Shown: positions 1-7,334, counted from the first letter of the stretch. The stretch is DNA of 16,105 bases from Lutibacter sp. (GCA_030599055.1 JAUVOS010000029.1:1-16105); one strand, 5' to 3'. Numbers and translations are program-made. The notes: generated by a model not told the origin, from the sequence alone.

Positions 1-84
1 CTTGAAAATGGTACAATTTCTGATAAAGAGAATAAGGTACTTAGTAATTGGCGAAACAATCCGAGTGAATGGAAAGGAATTTAA
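1..84 (+). CDS. pyrE: Orotate phosphoribosyltransferase, C-terminal end only (partial)
   Basis: Only the last 27 codons and a TAA stop are inside the window, in frame 1. They read as a helix followed by a W-x(4)-P-x-x-W tail (NWRNNPSEW near the end). From memory this resembles the end of flavobacterial PyrE, where the protein closes with a similar EW..SPSTW-like tail. PyrE joins orotate to PRPP to make OMP in pyrimidine synthesis. The next gene, a small SRPBCC protein followed by birA, is the neighbourhood I recall for pyrE in flavobacteria, which supports the call. No catalytic residue is visible, so the assignment rests on the tail and the context. Confidence 0.65.
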   Translation, partial: LENGTISDKENKVLSNWRNNPSEWKGI

Positions 85-174
85 TGATTTGAAAATTAGA
101 TGATTTGAAAATTACACAATTCAACAATTACACAGTTAAACGATTCAACAATTACACAATTCAACAATTCAACA
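85..174. repeat. AT-rich short direct repeats between pyrE and the SRPBCC gene
   Basis: The whole spacer is built of short direct repeats. TGATTTGAAAATTA occurs at 85-98 and 101-114. A 20-base unit, AATTACACAATTCAACAATT, occurs exactly at 110-129 and 150-169, with a degraded copy between them (about 130-149). A further TCAACAAT runs straight into the start codon at 175. No promoter box or Shine-Dalgarno sequence is apparent. It looks like slippage-generated low-complexity DNA, and it forms the translation-initiation region of the next gene. Confidence 0.8.
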
Positions 175-564
175 ATGAACCTAGAAAGTCCCATATCAAC
201 CGTACAAAAATCACAAAAAGAACTTTTTACGTTTTTGACAGATTTAGAAAATTTTAAAGCAATTTTACCTGATTCTTTGGAAGAGTTTAGTGTAAGAGAG
301 GATTCTTTTAAGTTTCAATTAAAAGGAATGCCAGCTATTCGCTTGGCATTTGACGAAAAACAAGAGTTTGATTTAATAAAACTCAAAGCTACTTCTGATG
401 CTTTTCCTGTTTATCTAAACTGTAAAATAAATGTGCTTGACGACAATCAAAGTGAAGCACAATTGTTTTTTGAAGGAGAAATAAACGCAATGATGGCGAT
501 GATGCTTAAAAAGCCTCTGCAAAAGTTATTGGATGGTTTGGCGGAGAAGATGACTTCACTGTAA
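175..564 (+). CDS. Small SRPBCC (START/Bet v1-like) superfamily protein
   Basis: A 129-residue cytoplasmic protein with no signal peptide or membrane segment. It begins with the pattern of short SRPBCC proteins: an N-terminal strand (SPISTVQKS), a helix (KELFTFLTDLENF), a loop with P and D, several beta strands, and a long amphipathic C-terminal helix rich in Met and Leu (AMMAMMLKKPLQKLLDGLAEKM). This fold makes a hydrophobic pocket; no catalytic residue can be named. The size is normal for this flavobacterial group, which I recall lying beside pyrE and birA. The ligand and function are unknown. The ATG start follows directly on AT-rich repeats. I am confident of the fold, not of any role. 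Confidence 0.75.
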   Translation: MNLESPISTVQKSQKELFTFLTDLENFKAILPDSLEEFSVREDSFKFQLKGMPAIRLAFDEKQEFDLIKLKATSDAFPVYLNCKINVLDDNQSEAQLFFEGEINAMMAMMLKKPLQKLLDGLAEKMTSL

Positions 565-633
565 TTATTGAATCCAAAAAGAAAAATATCTATTTTTTTT
601 GAATATATATTACTGATATTCTGAATGTTATAT

Positions 634-842
634 TGTATTTAGGCTCTAGTTTAAAATAGCATTACTATTTTTAGCTAAAATATAATAGATTGATTATCAA
701 TTATTTTTTAACCGCAAGGCAAAAAATATTTACGCAAAGGTCGCAAAGCATTGGTACCTTGCGTAAAACTTAGCCTTGCGGTTAAACCTTAAAGGTATTA
801 AAGTTTGAAATCATAGCTATTCTAAACTAGAGCATGTATTTA
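634..842. mobile_element. MITE-like nested palindromic element with flanking 8-bp duplication
   Basis: The outer arms are GCTCTAGTTTAAAATAGC (643-660) and GCTATTCTAAACTAGAGC (816-833), which are inverted repeats matching at 17 of 18 positions. Just outside them TGTATTTA occurs twice as a direct repeat (634-641 and 835-842), as expected for a target-site duplication around a 193-bp insert at 642-834. Inside is a perfect 14-bp inverted repeat (707-720 with 773-786, core AACCGCAAGGC). Inside that, a third stem (729-741 with 756-767) has one bulged A. There is no transposase frame. It could instead be a fixed palindromic repeat of the CGCAAAG type common in flavobacterial spacers, but outer arms plus duplication favour a mobile origin. 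Confidence 0.6.
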
Positions 843-1089
843 TTGTTTTCATAACGGAAGTCTATAGGTATATTTATCTTGACAAATGGATAATTAAGCA
901 ACAAACTCATAAAATAAAATCCAAAAAATTATCTGACCTTAAATATTAGCGTTATTTTTTAAGGTTAAACTGTGTGTCAAAGTAAACATAGTCCTATTTA
1001 TTGTATGACCTAAAATTCGCAAGGATTTAATTAGCTCAATCATTATCAGGCATATATCACTATATTACATCACTTATTTAAGTGCGAAA

Positions 1090-1118
1090 AATTAGTGTCA
1101 ATTAGTGTAATTCGTGTC
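1090..1118. repeat. Three tandem 9-10 bp units (AATTAGTGTC type)
   Basis: AATTAGTGTC (1090-1099), AATTAGTGT (1100-1108) and AATTCGTGTC (1109-1118) follow each other directly, 22 bases downstream of the end of the minus-strand birA gene. Similar AATTAGTGTAATTCGTG strings are, to my recollection, frequent in flavobacterial spacers. No function is evident. Confidence 0.7.
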
Positions 1119-1140
1119 AGTTATAAAAAGACTTTCGGAT

Positions 1141-1872
1141 TTAAAGTATAATAAAGCCAACTTCTTTATTCCCAAAATCAACAAGCTCTTTGCTATTAAG
1201 TTCAATTTGTAATCTCCCTTCTTTAGTAACACCTATAATTTTTCCAACAAACTCTTTATTTTTCTCATTTAGAAAACTTGTCTTTTTTTTATATAAATAT
1301 AGATTATCTAAATATTCGTTTTGGAAATTATCGTCTTGTTCTTCCTTTAGATTAAAAATACTTTTTTTTATCGATTCTTTAATCTCTAATAGCAATTTAT
1401 CTAAATCTAAATCCTTTTTACTCAATAGCTTCAATGAGCTTGCATTTGGAATTTCTTTAGGAAATTTCATTTGATTGACATTTAATCCAACACCAACAAT
1501 GCTGTGCTTAATCTTGTTATTACTGACAGTATTTTCAATAAGAATACCTGCAATTTTTTTGGTATCTGCCAATATGTCGTTAGGCCATTTTATTTGCACA
1601 CCTGGTATATACTTTTTTAGCACGTGCAACAAACCCAAAGAAACAGCTTGATTTAATTGAAATTGTCTGTCGATTGAAAATGATGACAATTGTATAAACA
1701 TACTGAATAACAGATTTTTACCAGCTTCTGAGTGCCATTTTGTTCCCATTTGCCCTCTACCTTCTGTTTGATGAGTTGCAACAACTAGCATAAAATTTTC
1801 TGAATTGTTTTTGACAATCCATTCTTTAAGGTAGTTATTTGTTGAATGCGTGGTATGGAGTTTGACTATCAA
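1141..1872 (-). CDS. birA: Biotin--[acetyl-CoA carboxylase] ligase, class I
   Basis: A 243-residue biotin protein ligase that activates biotin as biotinyl-AMP and transfers it to the biotin carrier lysine of carboxylases. The visible motifs are the biotin/ATP loop GRGQMGTKW (residues 38-46), KWPND (95-99), the following TKKIAGILIE with the catalytic-site lysines, and GVGLNVNQ (127-134). A small C-terminal domain follows. There is no N-terminal helix-turn-helix, so this is the enzyme-only class that does not repress biotin genes. The start is a TTG at 1872: the reading frame has no in-frame ATG before an upstream stop, and the family's conserved opening (I-I/V-K-L, then STN) begins here. It is transcribed alone and diverges from rsfS. 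Confidence 0.92.
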   Translation of the reverse strand: MIVKLHTTHSTNNYLKEWIVKNNSENFMLVVATHQTEGRGQMGTKWHSEAGKNLLFSMFIQLSSFSIDRQFQLNQAVSLGLLHVLKKYIPGVQIKWPNDILADTKKIAGILIENTVSNNKIKHSIVGVGLNVNQMKFPKEIPNASSLKLLSKKDLDLDKLLLEIKESIKKSIFNLKEEQDDNFQNEYLDNLYLYKKKTSFLNEKNKEFVGKIIGVTKEGRLQIELNSKELVDFGNKEVGFIIL

Positions 1873-1898
1873 TTGATACAGAATAAATATTTAGAATA

Positions 1899-1906
1899 CA
1901 AAAATA
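1899..1906 (-). promoter_or_regulatory. Probable -7 box of the birA promoter
   Basis: The minus strand reads TATTTTTG, an exact match to the Bacteroidota -7 consensus TAnnTTTG, 27 bases upstream of the birA TTG start. No good TTTG box is found at the usual -33 spacing, so the call rests on one element in AT-rich DNA. Confidence 0.5.
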
Positions 1907-1969
1907 CCACTTTGCTACGAATGTGAATAATAAACACGTAGCGCTTTATTAGGAAAGAGCAATTTTATG

Positions 1970-1977
1970 TATTTTTG
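1970..1977 (+). promoter_or_regulatory. Probable -7 box of the rsfS-ftsH-...-psd promoter
   Basis: TATTTTTG matches the TAnnTTTG consensus exactly and lies 21 bases before the rsfS ATG, which would give a short leader. It mirrors the identical box facing birA about 70 bp away. A -33 TTTG at normal distance is not apparent. Confidence 0.55.
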
Positions 1978-1998
1978 TAACTAATTTAAAACTAGTAA

Positions 1999-2370
1999 AT
2001 GGCTAAATCAAAAAAAGGCGCAGACCAACTGATTACACAAATAATTAAAAGTATTGAAAATAGTAAAGGATTAGATATAACTTTATTAGATTTAAGAAAA
2101 ATTGAAAACAGCGTTTGCGATTATTTTATAATCAGTTCCGGCACATCAAATACACATGTCGATGCCATAGCCGCTAGCATTAAAAAAGAAGTAAGTAAAC
2201 AATTACAAGAAAAACCTTGGCATACAGAAGGTGAGCGAACAGCCGAATGGATTTTAATGGATTATGTAAATATAGTAGTACATATTTTCCAAAAACCTAC
2301 ACGTGAGCATTATGATTTAGAAAGCTTATGGGGCGATGCCAAAATCACTACTTTTTCAGAACTAACATAA
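1999..2370 (+). CDS. rsfS: Ribosomal silencing factor RsfS
   Basis: A 123-residue member of the RsfS/YbeB/Iojap family. In studied bacteria these proteins bind ribosomal protein uL14 on the large subunit and block joining of the 30S subunit when nutrients are scarce. The family core is clear: LDLRKIENSVCDYFIISSGTS, then a helix, then PWHTEGERTAEWILMDY and VVHIFQKPTREHYDLESLWGDA. These are the Y/F-I-I-x-S-G-x-S and DY-x-x-x-V-V-H-x-F signatures. The length is normal. It is the first gene of the run and lies 9 bases before ftsH, so the two are probably co-transcribed. Confidence 0.95.
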   Translation: MAKSKKGADQLITQIIKSIENSKGLDITLLDLRKIENSVCDYFIISSGTSNTHVDAIAASIKKEVSKQLQEKPWHTEGERTAEWILMDYVNIVVHIFQKPTREHYDLESLWGDAKITTFSELT

Positions 2371-2379
2371 GAAAACTAC

Positions 2380-4482
2380 ATGAGTAAGGATACAAAAAAT
2401 ATAAAAGAGCAGCCAAAAAAAGAGGCTGAAAATAAAGATCAAAATAATCCAAAGAAGCCCTTTCAAAAACCGGACTTAAAAGATCTTAAAAAACCCAAAG
2501 GAATTAATTGGTTGTATATAACCATATTCCTTTTTTTAGGATACATGCTATTTCAAAACACAAATCCGAATAAGAATGTGCATGATATTTCACTGTCAGA
2601 ATTCGAAACTTTATTGCTAAATAAAGAAATTGACAGTGTTATAATTTTTGACCAAAAACGTCTGGCTACAGCTTATTTAAACAAACAAGCTGCAGAAAAA
2701 AGTGAACATGAAAAAGCGTGGAATGGTGGTATGTTTGGTGCTAAAACTAAAGATCCATATTATGTTTTCAGATTTGGAGACTTACAGTTATTTCAAGAAA
2801 AACTAGATACTGCCAAAACCGAAGAGCAAATACTTGTATACAGATTAGAAGCAAGTAGCGATTGGATAATGATTCTATCGAATATACTACCTTTTATTCT
2901 GTTTATCGGGATTTGGATTTATATAATGCGACGAATGTCCGGTGGTAGTTCAGGTGGCGGTATGGGTGGTCAAATTTTTAATATTGGGAAATCAAAAGCC
3001 AAACTATTTGACCAAGATAAAAAATCTAAAACTTCCTTTAAAGATGTAGCCGGGCTAGAAGGAGCCAAAGAGGAAATGGAAGAAATTGTAGATTTCTTAA
3101 AAAACCCTGATAAATATACTGCTCTTGGTGGAAAAACACCAAAAGGAGCACTTTTAGTTGGCCCTCCGGGAACAGGAAAAACTTTAATTGCTAAGGCTGT
3201 AGCTGGTGAAGCAGAAGTTCCATTCTTTTCTCTTTCAGGTTCCGATTTTGTAGAAATGTTTGTTGGTGTTGGTGCCTCACGTGTTCGTGATCTTTTTAAA
3301 CAAGCCAAAGAAAAAGCACCTTCCATAATTTTTATTGATGAAATTGATGCCATAGGTCGCGCCAGAGGAAAAAATGCTATGACAGGTGGAAATGACGAAC
3401 GAGAAAACACGCTAAATCAACTTTTAACCGAAATGGACGGTTTTGAAACTGATGCTAATGTTATTGTTATTGCAGCGACAAACAGAGCAGACATCTTGGA
3501 TAAAGCCTTAATGCGTGCTGGTAGATTTGATCGTCAAATATTTATTGACTTACCAGATAGAAACGAACGAAAAGAGATTTTTGAGGTACATATAAAACCA
3601 CTTACGCTATCCAAAGATATTGATATAGAATTTTTATCAAAACAAACACCAGGTTTTTCAGGAGCTGACATTGCCAATGTTTGTAATGAAGCAGCTCTTG
3701 TAGCAGCCCGTAAAGGAAAAAAGAAAGTACATCATCAAGATTTTTTAGATGCTGTTGACCGTATTATCGGAGGTTTAGAAAAGAAAAATAAAATTGTAAC
3801 AGCACTTGAAAAGAAAACAATAGCCTATCACGAAGCGGGTCACGCTACGGTTAGTTGGATGACTGAACATGCAGCTCCACTAGTAAAAGTCACCATTGTA
3901 CCAAGAGGTCGTTCTCTAGGTGCTGCTTGGTACCTACCTGAAGAACGTATGATTGTTAAAACCAACCAATTGCTAGATGAAATGTGTGCTTTACTAGGTG
4001 GTAGAGCAGCAGAAAAAGTTATATTCAATGAAATTTCAACAGGTGCTTTAAATGATTTAGAAAAAGTCACCAAACAGGCACGTGCTATGGTTACTGTCTA
4101 TGGTTTAAATGAAAAAATCGGAAATTTAACCTACTACGATCCAAGCAATCAAGAATATGGATTTACAAAACCGTATAGTGATGAAACAGCCAAAATAATC
4201 GATGATGAAATATCAAATATTATTGAAACACAATACAAACGTGCGATTGCTATTTTAGATAAAAATAAAGAAAAACTAACCGTTTTAGCAGAACAATTGT
4301 TGAAAAAAGAGGTGATTTTTCAAAATGATTTAGAAAAGATATTTGGCAAACGTCCTCATGAAAAAACATTAACTGAGGAAACTTTAAATGGAAATGGTGA
4401 TAAAAAGAAAGATGCAAATTTAGATGCCTCTTTGGAAAAAGATATTTCTAAAGATAATAAAAAGGAAGACGAAAAATCCTAA
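2380..4482 (+). CDS. ftsH: ATP-dependent membrane zinc metalloprotease FtsH
   Basis: A 700-residue inner-membrane AAA+ protease that unfolds and degrades membrane and short-lived soluble proteins as a hexamer. A charged, lysine-rich N-terminal tail of about 40 residues precedes the first membrane segment (43-58). The periplasmic domain (60-160) and second membrane segment (162-183) follow, then a glycine-rich linker. The ATPase has Walker A GPPGTGKT (261-268), pore loop FVG (294-296), Walker B IIFIDEID (316-323) and the second-region-of-homology arginines in ALMRAGRFDR. The peptidase has the zinc motif HEAGH (484-488), with Asp559 in ALNDLEK as the likely third ligand. The C-terminus is a long, charged, low-complexity tail. 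All catalytic residues are present. The next gene starts 8 bases later. Confidence 0.98.
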   Translation: MSKDTKNIKEQPKKEAENKDQNNPKKPFQKPDLKDLKKPKGINWLYITIFLFLGYMLFQNTNPNKNVHDISLSEFETLLLNKEIDSVIIFDQKRLATAYLNKQAAEKSEHEKAWNGGMFGAKTKDPYYVFRFGDLQLFQEKLDTAKTEEQILVYRLEASSDWIMILSNILPFILFIGIWIYIMRRMSGGSSGGGMGGQIFNIGKSKAKLFDQDKKSKTSFKDVAGLEGAKEEMEEIVDFLKNPDKYTALGGKTPKGALLVGPPGTGKTLIAKAVAGEAEVPFFSLSGSDFVEMFVGVGASRVRDLFKQAKEKAPSIIFIDEIDAIGRARGKNAMTGGNDERENTLNQLLTEMDGFETDANVIVIAATNRADILDKALMRAGRFDRQIFIDLPDRNERKEIFEVHIKPLTLSKDIDIEFLSKQTPGFSGADIANVCNEAALVAARKGKKKVHHQDFLDAVDRIIGGLEKKNKIVTALEKKTIAYHEAGHATVSWMTEHAAPLVKVTIVPRGRSLGAAWYLPEERMIVKTNQLLDEMCALLGGRAAEKVIFNEISTGALNDLEKVTKQARAMVTVYGLNEKIGNLTYYDPSNQEYGFTKPYSDETAKIIDDEISNIIETQYKRAIAILDKNKEKLTVLAEQLLKKEVIFQNDLEKIFGKRPHEKTLTEETLNGNGDKKKDANLDASLEKDISKDNKKEDEKS

Positions 4483-4490
4483 GCTTGTAA

Positions 4491-5072
4491 ATGGGTGTAT
4501 TTGATAACATATTTGGCAAAAAACAAAAGAATCCAGAGCAGGAACCTAAAAATATTCCCTTTGATGATGTTCCACTTGACACACATTTTGTTGAACAGTT
4601 TAAAAGTAAAGGAGGTAAGTTTTTATATTGTACTCAAAAAGAAGAGGTTTTAGAATACTTACAAAATATTTTTAAAGAAAATGCTTGGAAATCAGCTAAA
4701 TGTTTTGAAGAAGAATTAAATAAAGATTTAAATGTCATAGGAATAGAAAACAAAAATAATGCTGTCGCTCTTTACACAAAATGTGAGCATTTGATCGTAG
4801 AAGACGGAAGTATTTTGTTTTCGTCAAATCAACTAAAAGATGCTAAACTAACACACTACCCTATTAACTTTATTGTATTTGCAACTACACGGCAACTCAT
4901 TCACAATAAAGACAAAGCACTTTCTAGCATAAAACATCGATTTAAAAAAGAAATCCCAACAAATATCAGTCCAATTAAGGATTATTTACCTTTTAAAAAA
5001 GATCCAAATTTTTTAAACTACGGAAATACCAATTCAAAAAACTTATATTTGTTACTTCTAGAAGATTTATAA
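4491..5072 (+). CDS. LUD-domain protein (LutC/YkgG-like)
   Basis: A 193-residue soluble protein. After a short basic start (FDNIFGKKQK) and a linker, residues 30-193 resemble the LUD (LutC/YkgG) fold: FKSKGGKFLYC, a helix, a central segment giving LYTKCEHLIVEDGSILFSS, then NFIVFATTRQLIHNKDKAL, and the ending NLYLLLLEDL typical of LutC-like proteins. LUD proteins include lactate-utilisation subunits, but the lutA and lutB partners are absent here. It sits 8 bases after ftsH and 3 bases before cdsA, so a role in lactate oxidation is doubtful; a link to envelope upkeep is only inference from position. The family call is good and the function unknown. Confidence 0.75.
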   Translation: MGVFDNIFGKKQKNPEQEPKNIPFDDVPLDTHFVEQFKSKGGKFLYCTQKEEVLEYLQNIFKENAWKSAKCFEEELNKDLNVIGIENKNNAVALYTKCEHLIVEDGSILFSSNQLKDAKLTHYPINFIVFATTRQLIHNKDKALSSIKHRFKKEIPTNISPIKDYLPFKKDPNFLNYGNTNSKNLYLLLLEDL

Positions 5073-5075
5073 CCA

Positions 5076-5894
5076 ATGAACAATTTTACAAAACGAGTAG
5101 TTTTTGGCGCAATCTACGTTTCCATATTAACATTTGGAATTTTATTTAGTAAAATAGTATTTATTAGTCTATTCTTTTTGCTAATGCTAATTAGCCTCTA
5201 TGAATTCTGCACTATTATTCAATTAAAAAGTGTATTCCCCTATATAATCGCTATACTATTATTTATCTTCGCCAACGCTTTAAATGTTAAAGGAATCCAC
5301 TTAAGAAGTCTTTCAGAATATGCAGGGATTGCTGTTTTTTTAAGTTTTTTTGGAGCTTTTATATCCATTCTATTTGCAAAAAAAGAAGCAGTAATCAGTC
5401 ACTTAGGGAAAATATTTTTAAGTATCATTTATATTGCTGTCCCCTTTACATTAATAGCACAAATACCTTTTATAAATAACGAATTTAAGTACGTAAATAC
5501 TACAATTCTAGGTATATTTATATTGGTTTGGGTTAATGATAGTTTTGCCTATTTGATTGGAAAAAATTTTGGAAAAACTAAGTTATTAAAACGAATATCT
5601 CCTAACAAAACCGTAGAAGGTTTTTTGGGAGGAATGCTCTTTACATTTCTTGCAGGTTATCTATTATCCTTGTATTTTACAAAACTTTCATTTGTAGATT
5701 GGGTTGTTTTTTCGGCAATAGTTAGTACCTTTGGTGTTTTAGGCGATTTGATTGAGTCCATGTTTAAAAGACAAGCCGGCGTTAAGGATAGCAGTAATTT
5801 TATTCCGGGTCATGGCGGATTTTTAGATCGACTGGATAGTGTTATTTTTTCAGCACCTTTTATTTTTATTTATCTGCTAATGATTAGTTGGTAA
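5076..5894 (+). CDS. cdsA: Phosphatidate cytidylyltransferase (CDP-diglyceride synthase)
   Basis: A 272-residue polytopic inner-membrane enzyme that converts phosphatidate and CTP to CDP-diacylglycerol, the precursor of all bacterial phospholipids. Several hydrophobic segments span residues 10-220. The conserved SPNKTVEG block is followed near the C-terminus by the complete family signature (about 228-254): FKRQAGVKD, then PGHGGFLDRLD, with the metal-binding aspartates. The length matches the family. It starts 3 bases after the LUD gene stop. The decarboxylase gene of the same lipid branch follows, although phosphatidylserine synthase, which works between them, is not in this window. Confidence 0.96.
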   Translation: MNNFTKRVVFGAIYVSILTFGILFSKIVFISLFFLLMLISLYEFCTIIQLKSVFPYIIAILLFIFANALNVKGIHLRSLSEYAGIAVFLSFFGAFISILFAKKEAVISHLGKIFLSIIYIAVPFTLIAQIPFINNEFKYVNTTILGIFILVWVNDSFAYLIGKNFGKTKLLKRISPNKTVEGFLGGMLFTFLAGYLLSLYFTKLSFVDWVVFSAIVSTFGVLGDLIESMFKRQAGVKDSSNFIPGHGGFLDRLDSVIFSAPFIFIYLLMISW

Positions 5895-5950
5895 AAACAG
5901 TAATAATAGACTACGGATTCAGAATTCTAATTTCCAATTTTTTAAAAACT

Positions 5951-6604
5951 ATGTTTCACAAAGAAGGATACAAAATTATATTTATAACTTTTGTCATTTT
6001 GGCAATTGGAGTTGTAGCGGCAGGAGAATTAATCTCTGATTACAGCTTACAGAAAATCATTCAAATTCCGCTTCTTATTCTTGCTATTCTCGTTCTACAA
6101 TTTTTTAGAAACCCCAAGCGACATACCGTCAAAAATAAAGAACATATTATTGCTCCCGTTGATGGTGAAATCGTCGCAATAGAAGAAGTCACAGAACCCG
6201 AATATTTTAAGGATAAAAGACGTCAAATTTCAATTTTTATGACACCTTTAAATGTACATGTAACTCGTTATCCAATCAGTGGAAAAGTTATTTTGTCAAA
6301 ATATCACAAAGGTAAATACTTAGTTGCTTCACATCCAAAATCCTCAACGGAAAACGAACGAACAACAATTGTTGTTGAGAATAAAACAGTTGGCAAGATA
6401 CTATACAGGCAAGTCGCCGGGGCAGTTGCTAGACGTATCGTAAACTACGCAAAAGTAGATGAACAAGTTGAACAAGGTGCAGATTCCGGTTTCATCAAAT
6501 TTGGATCGCGTGCCGATGTTTTTGTTCCTTTAGATTTTGAGGTAAACGTAAAGATTGGAGATAAAGTTCGAGGTGGCGAACAGATAATTGCTGTAAAAAA
6601 TTAG
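5951..6604 (+). CDS. psd: Phosphatidylserine decarboxylase proenzyme, short form
   Basis: A 217-residue pyruvoyl enzyme that makes phosphatidylethanolamine from phosphatidylserine at the inner membrane. An N-terminal hydrophobic hairpin (about 9-52) is followed by the catalytic part with APVDG (Asp71), HVTRYP (His103) and FGSR (184-187). Ser186 would be the self-cleavage site that becomes the pyruvoyl group. The Asp-His-Ser set is complete, and FGSR in place of LGST marks the short form typical of Bacteroidota. The frame is open back to a TTG at 5888 that overlaps the cdsA stop. I chose the ATG at 5951 because MFHKEG-type openings are usual for this family and the 21 upstream codons do not resemble it. 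It belongs with cdsA. Confidence 0.93.
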   Translation: MFHKEGYKIIFITFVILAIGVVAAGELISDYSLQKIIQIPLLILAILVLQFFRNPKRHTVKNKEHIIAPVDGEIVAIEEVTEPEYFKDKRRQISIFMTPLNVHVTRYPISGKVILSKYHKGKYLVASHPKSSTENERTTIVVENKTVGKILYRQVAGAVARRIVNYAKVDEQVEQGADSGFIKFGSRADVFVPLDFEVNVKIGDKVRGGEQIIAVKN

Positions 6605-6612
6605 TACCTTAG
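6605..6612 (+). promoter_or_regulatory. Weak possible -7 box before the YceI lipoprotein gene
   Basis: TACCTTAG has one mismatch to TAnnTTTG and lies directly after the psd stop, 30 bases before the YceI start. The nearest upstream TTG (6588-6590) is only 14 bases away, shorter than the usual spacing. The gene may simply be read from the upstream run. Confidence 0.25.
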
Positions 6613-6642
6613 CCTTCACAAACTAACTATAATACAATCATT

Positions 6643-7284
6643 ATGCGATTTTTTTTATCTAAATCATTTATTCCAATTATTGCATTTTCTGCTTTGATAA
6701 CACTAAACTCATGCGACCAATTTAAAAAATCTAAAAATACCGAAAATCAATTCGACTTAACAGGTAAAAAATATTCTGTCGTTCCTGAAACAACTACTGT
6801 TTTCTGGACAGGCTATAAAACAACTGCTAAAATACCCGTCAAAGGACAGTTTATGAAGCTCACAATAAAAAACAGTAAGCTTGCCAATACAGCAAAAGAA
6901 ACTATTGATGGTATTGAGTTTTCTATTCCTGTTAGCAGTCTTTTTAGCAATGAAGAAAGTCGTGACACAAAGCTAAAAAATTTCTTCTTTAAAATAATGG
7001 ATCAAACAGACCTATTAAGTGGTAAACTTAACATTCAAAACGACACCTTAATCAATGCCTCGCTACAAATGAATGGTATGACTAAAACCATTCCATTAAC
7101 ATACTTTATTGATGGACAAATGATTTCAATGCATGGAAAGATGGATATATTAGATTGGAATGCACAAGAGGCTTTAGCTTCATTACACCAACAATGCGAA
7201 GACAAACACACCGGTAATGATGGTATTAGTAAAACATGGAGTGAAGTAGCTATTAATGTGGAAAGCTACTTAAAAGTAGAATAG
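6643..7284 (+). CDS. YceI-family lipoprotein
   Basis: A 213-residue exported lipoprotein. A signal peptide with a hydrophobic core (7-21) ends in the lipobox LNSC, making Cys24 the lipidation site. After a short polar linker, residues about 43-212 carry the YceI-like fold, a lipocalin-like beta barrel that binds isoprenoid-type lipids in studied members. It shows YSVVPETTTVFWTGYKT at the start, paired strands with ETIDGIEFSIPVSSL, a charged DTKLKNFFF segment, and a final WSEVAINVESYLKV strand. The exact ligand is unknown; a periplasmic or outer-membrane lipid-handling role is inference from the family. It lies 38 bases after psd and may belong to the same transcript. Confidence 0.88.
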   Translation: MRFFLSKSFIPIIAFSALITLNSCDQFKKSKNTENQFDLTGKKYSVVPETTTVFWTGYKTTAKIPVKGQFMKLTIKNSKLANTAKETIDGIEFSIPVSSLFSNEESRDTKLKNFFFKIMDQTDLLSGKLNIQNDTLINASLQMNGMTKTIPLTYFIDGQMISMHGKMDILDWNAQEALASLHQQCEDKHTGNDGISKTWSEVAINVESYLKVE

Positions 7285-7316
7285 TTTGCGAGAGTTTAAA
7301 ACAATATTAAAAAAAC

Positions 7317-7330
7317 ATAAACTTGTTTAT
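7317..7330. promoter_or_regulatory. Palindrome ATAAACTTGTTTAT, possible operator
   Basis: A perfect 6-bp inverted repeat with a 2-bp centre lies in the spacer before the outer-membrane protein gene, ending 4 bases upstream of a possible sigma-54 site. The placement would suit a regulator site, but 6-bp arms arise by chance in AT-rich DNA. Confidence 0.25.
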
Positions 7331-7334
7331 TACA

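Larger units (their letters stand above)
565..1140. other. Non-coding spacer between converging genes
   Basis: This 576-bp stretch separates the ends of the SRPBCC gene and birA. No convincing reading frame, tRNA or riboswitch is visible. It contains the MITE-like element with its flanking duplication (634-842) and a short triple repeat at 1090-1118. A weak hairpin also lies here: ACCTTAAA at 936-943 pairs with TTTAAGGT at 958-965. Its loop and 3' arm carry T residues, but there is no T-run after the stem, so it is not a clear terminator. Positions 565-633 and 966-1089 show only AT-rich sequence. Confidence 0.75.

Noticed and set aside
85..174. CRISPR-like array before the SRPBCC gene
   Set aside because: The units are short, AT-rich and degenerate, there are no unique spacers of even length, and no cas gene is in the window.
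643..833. Small structured RNA gene or riboswitch
   Set aside because: The fold follows from symmetrical inverted repeats with a flanking duplication, no promoter or terminator is apparent around it, and neither neighbouring gene is downstream of it.
936..965. Hairpin as a terminator for the SRPBCC gene or birA
   Set aside because: The 8-bp stem is AT-rich, has a 14-base loop and no T-run after the stem on either strand, and lies far from both gene ends.
1190..1474. A 94-codon plus-strand frame opposite birA
   Set aside because: It is antisense to a clear biotin ligase; the Phe/Ser/Leu-rich product is typical of antisense of Lys-rich coding DNA.
2970..4073. Two minus-strand frames opposite ftsH
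   Set aside because: They are complements of the highly conserved FtsH ATPase and peptidase codons and show no independent coding signal.
5888..5950. A longer psd beginning at a TTG that overlaps the cdsA stop
   Set aside because: The 21 extra codons do not resemble the start of the family, and an ATG at 5951 begins exactly where the conserved MFHKEG opening lies.
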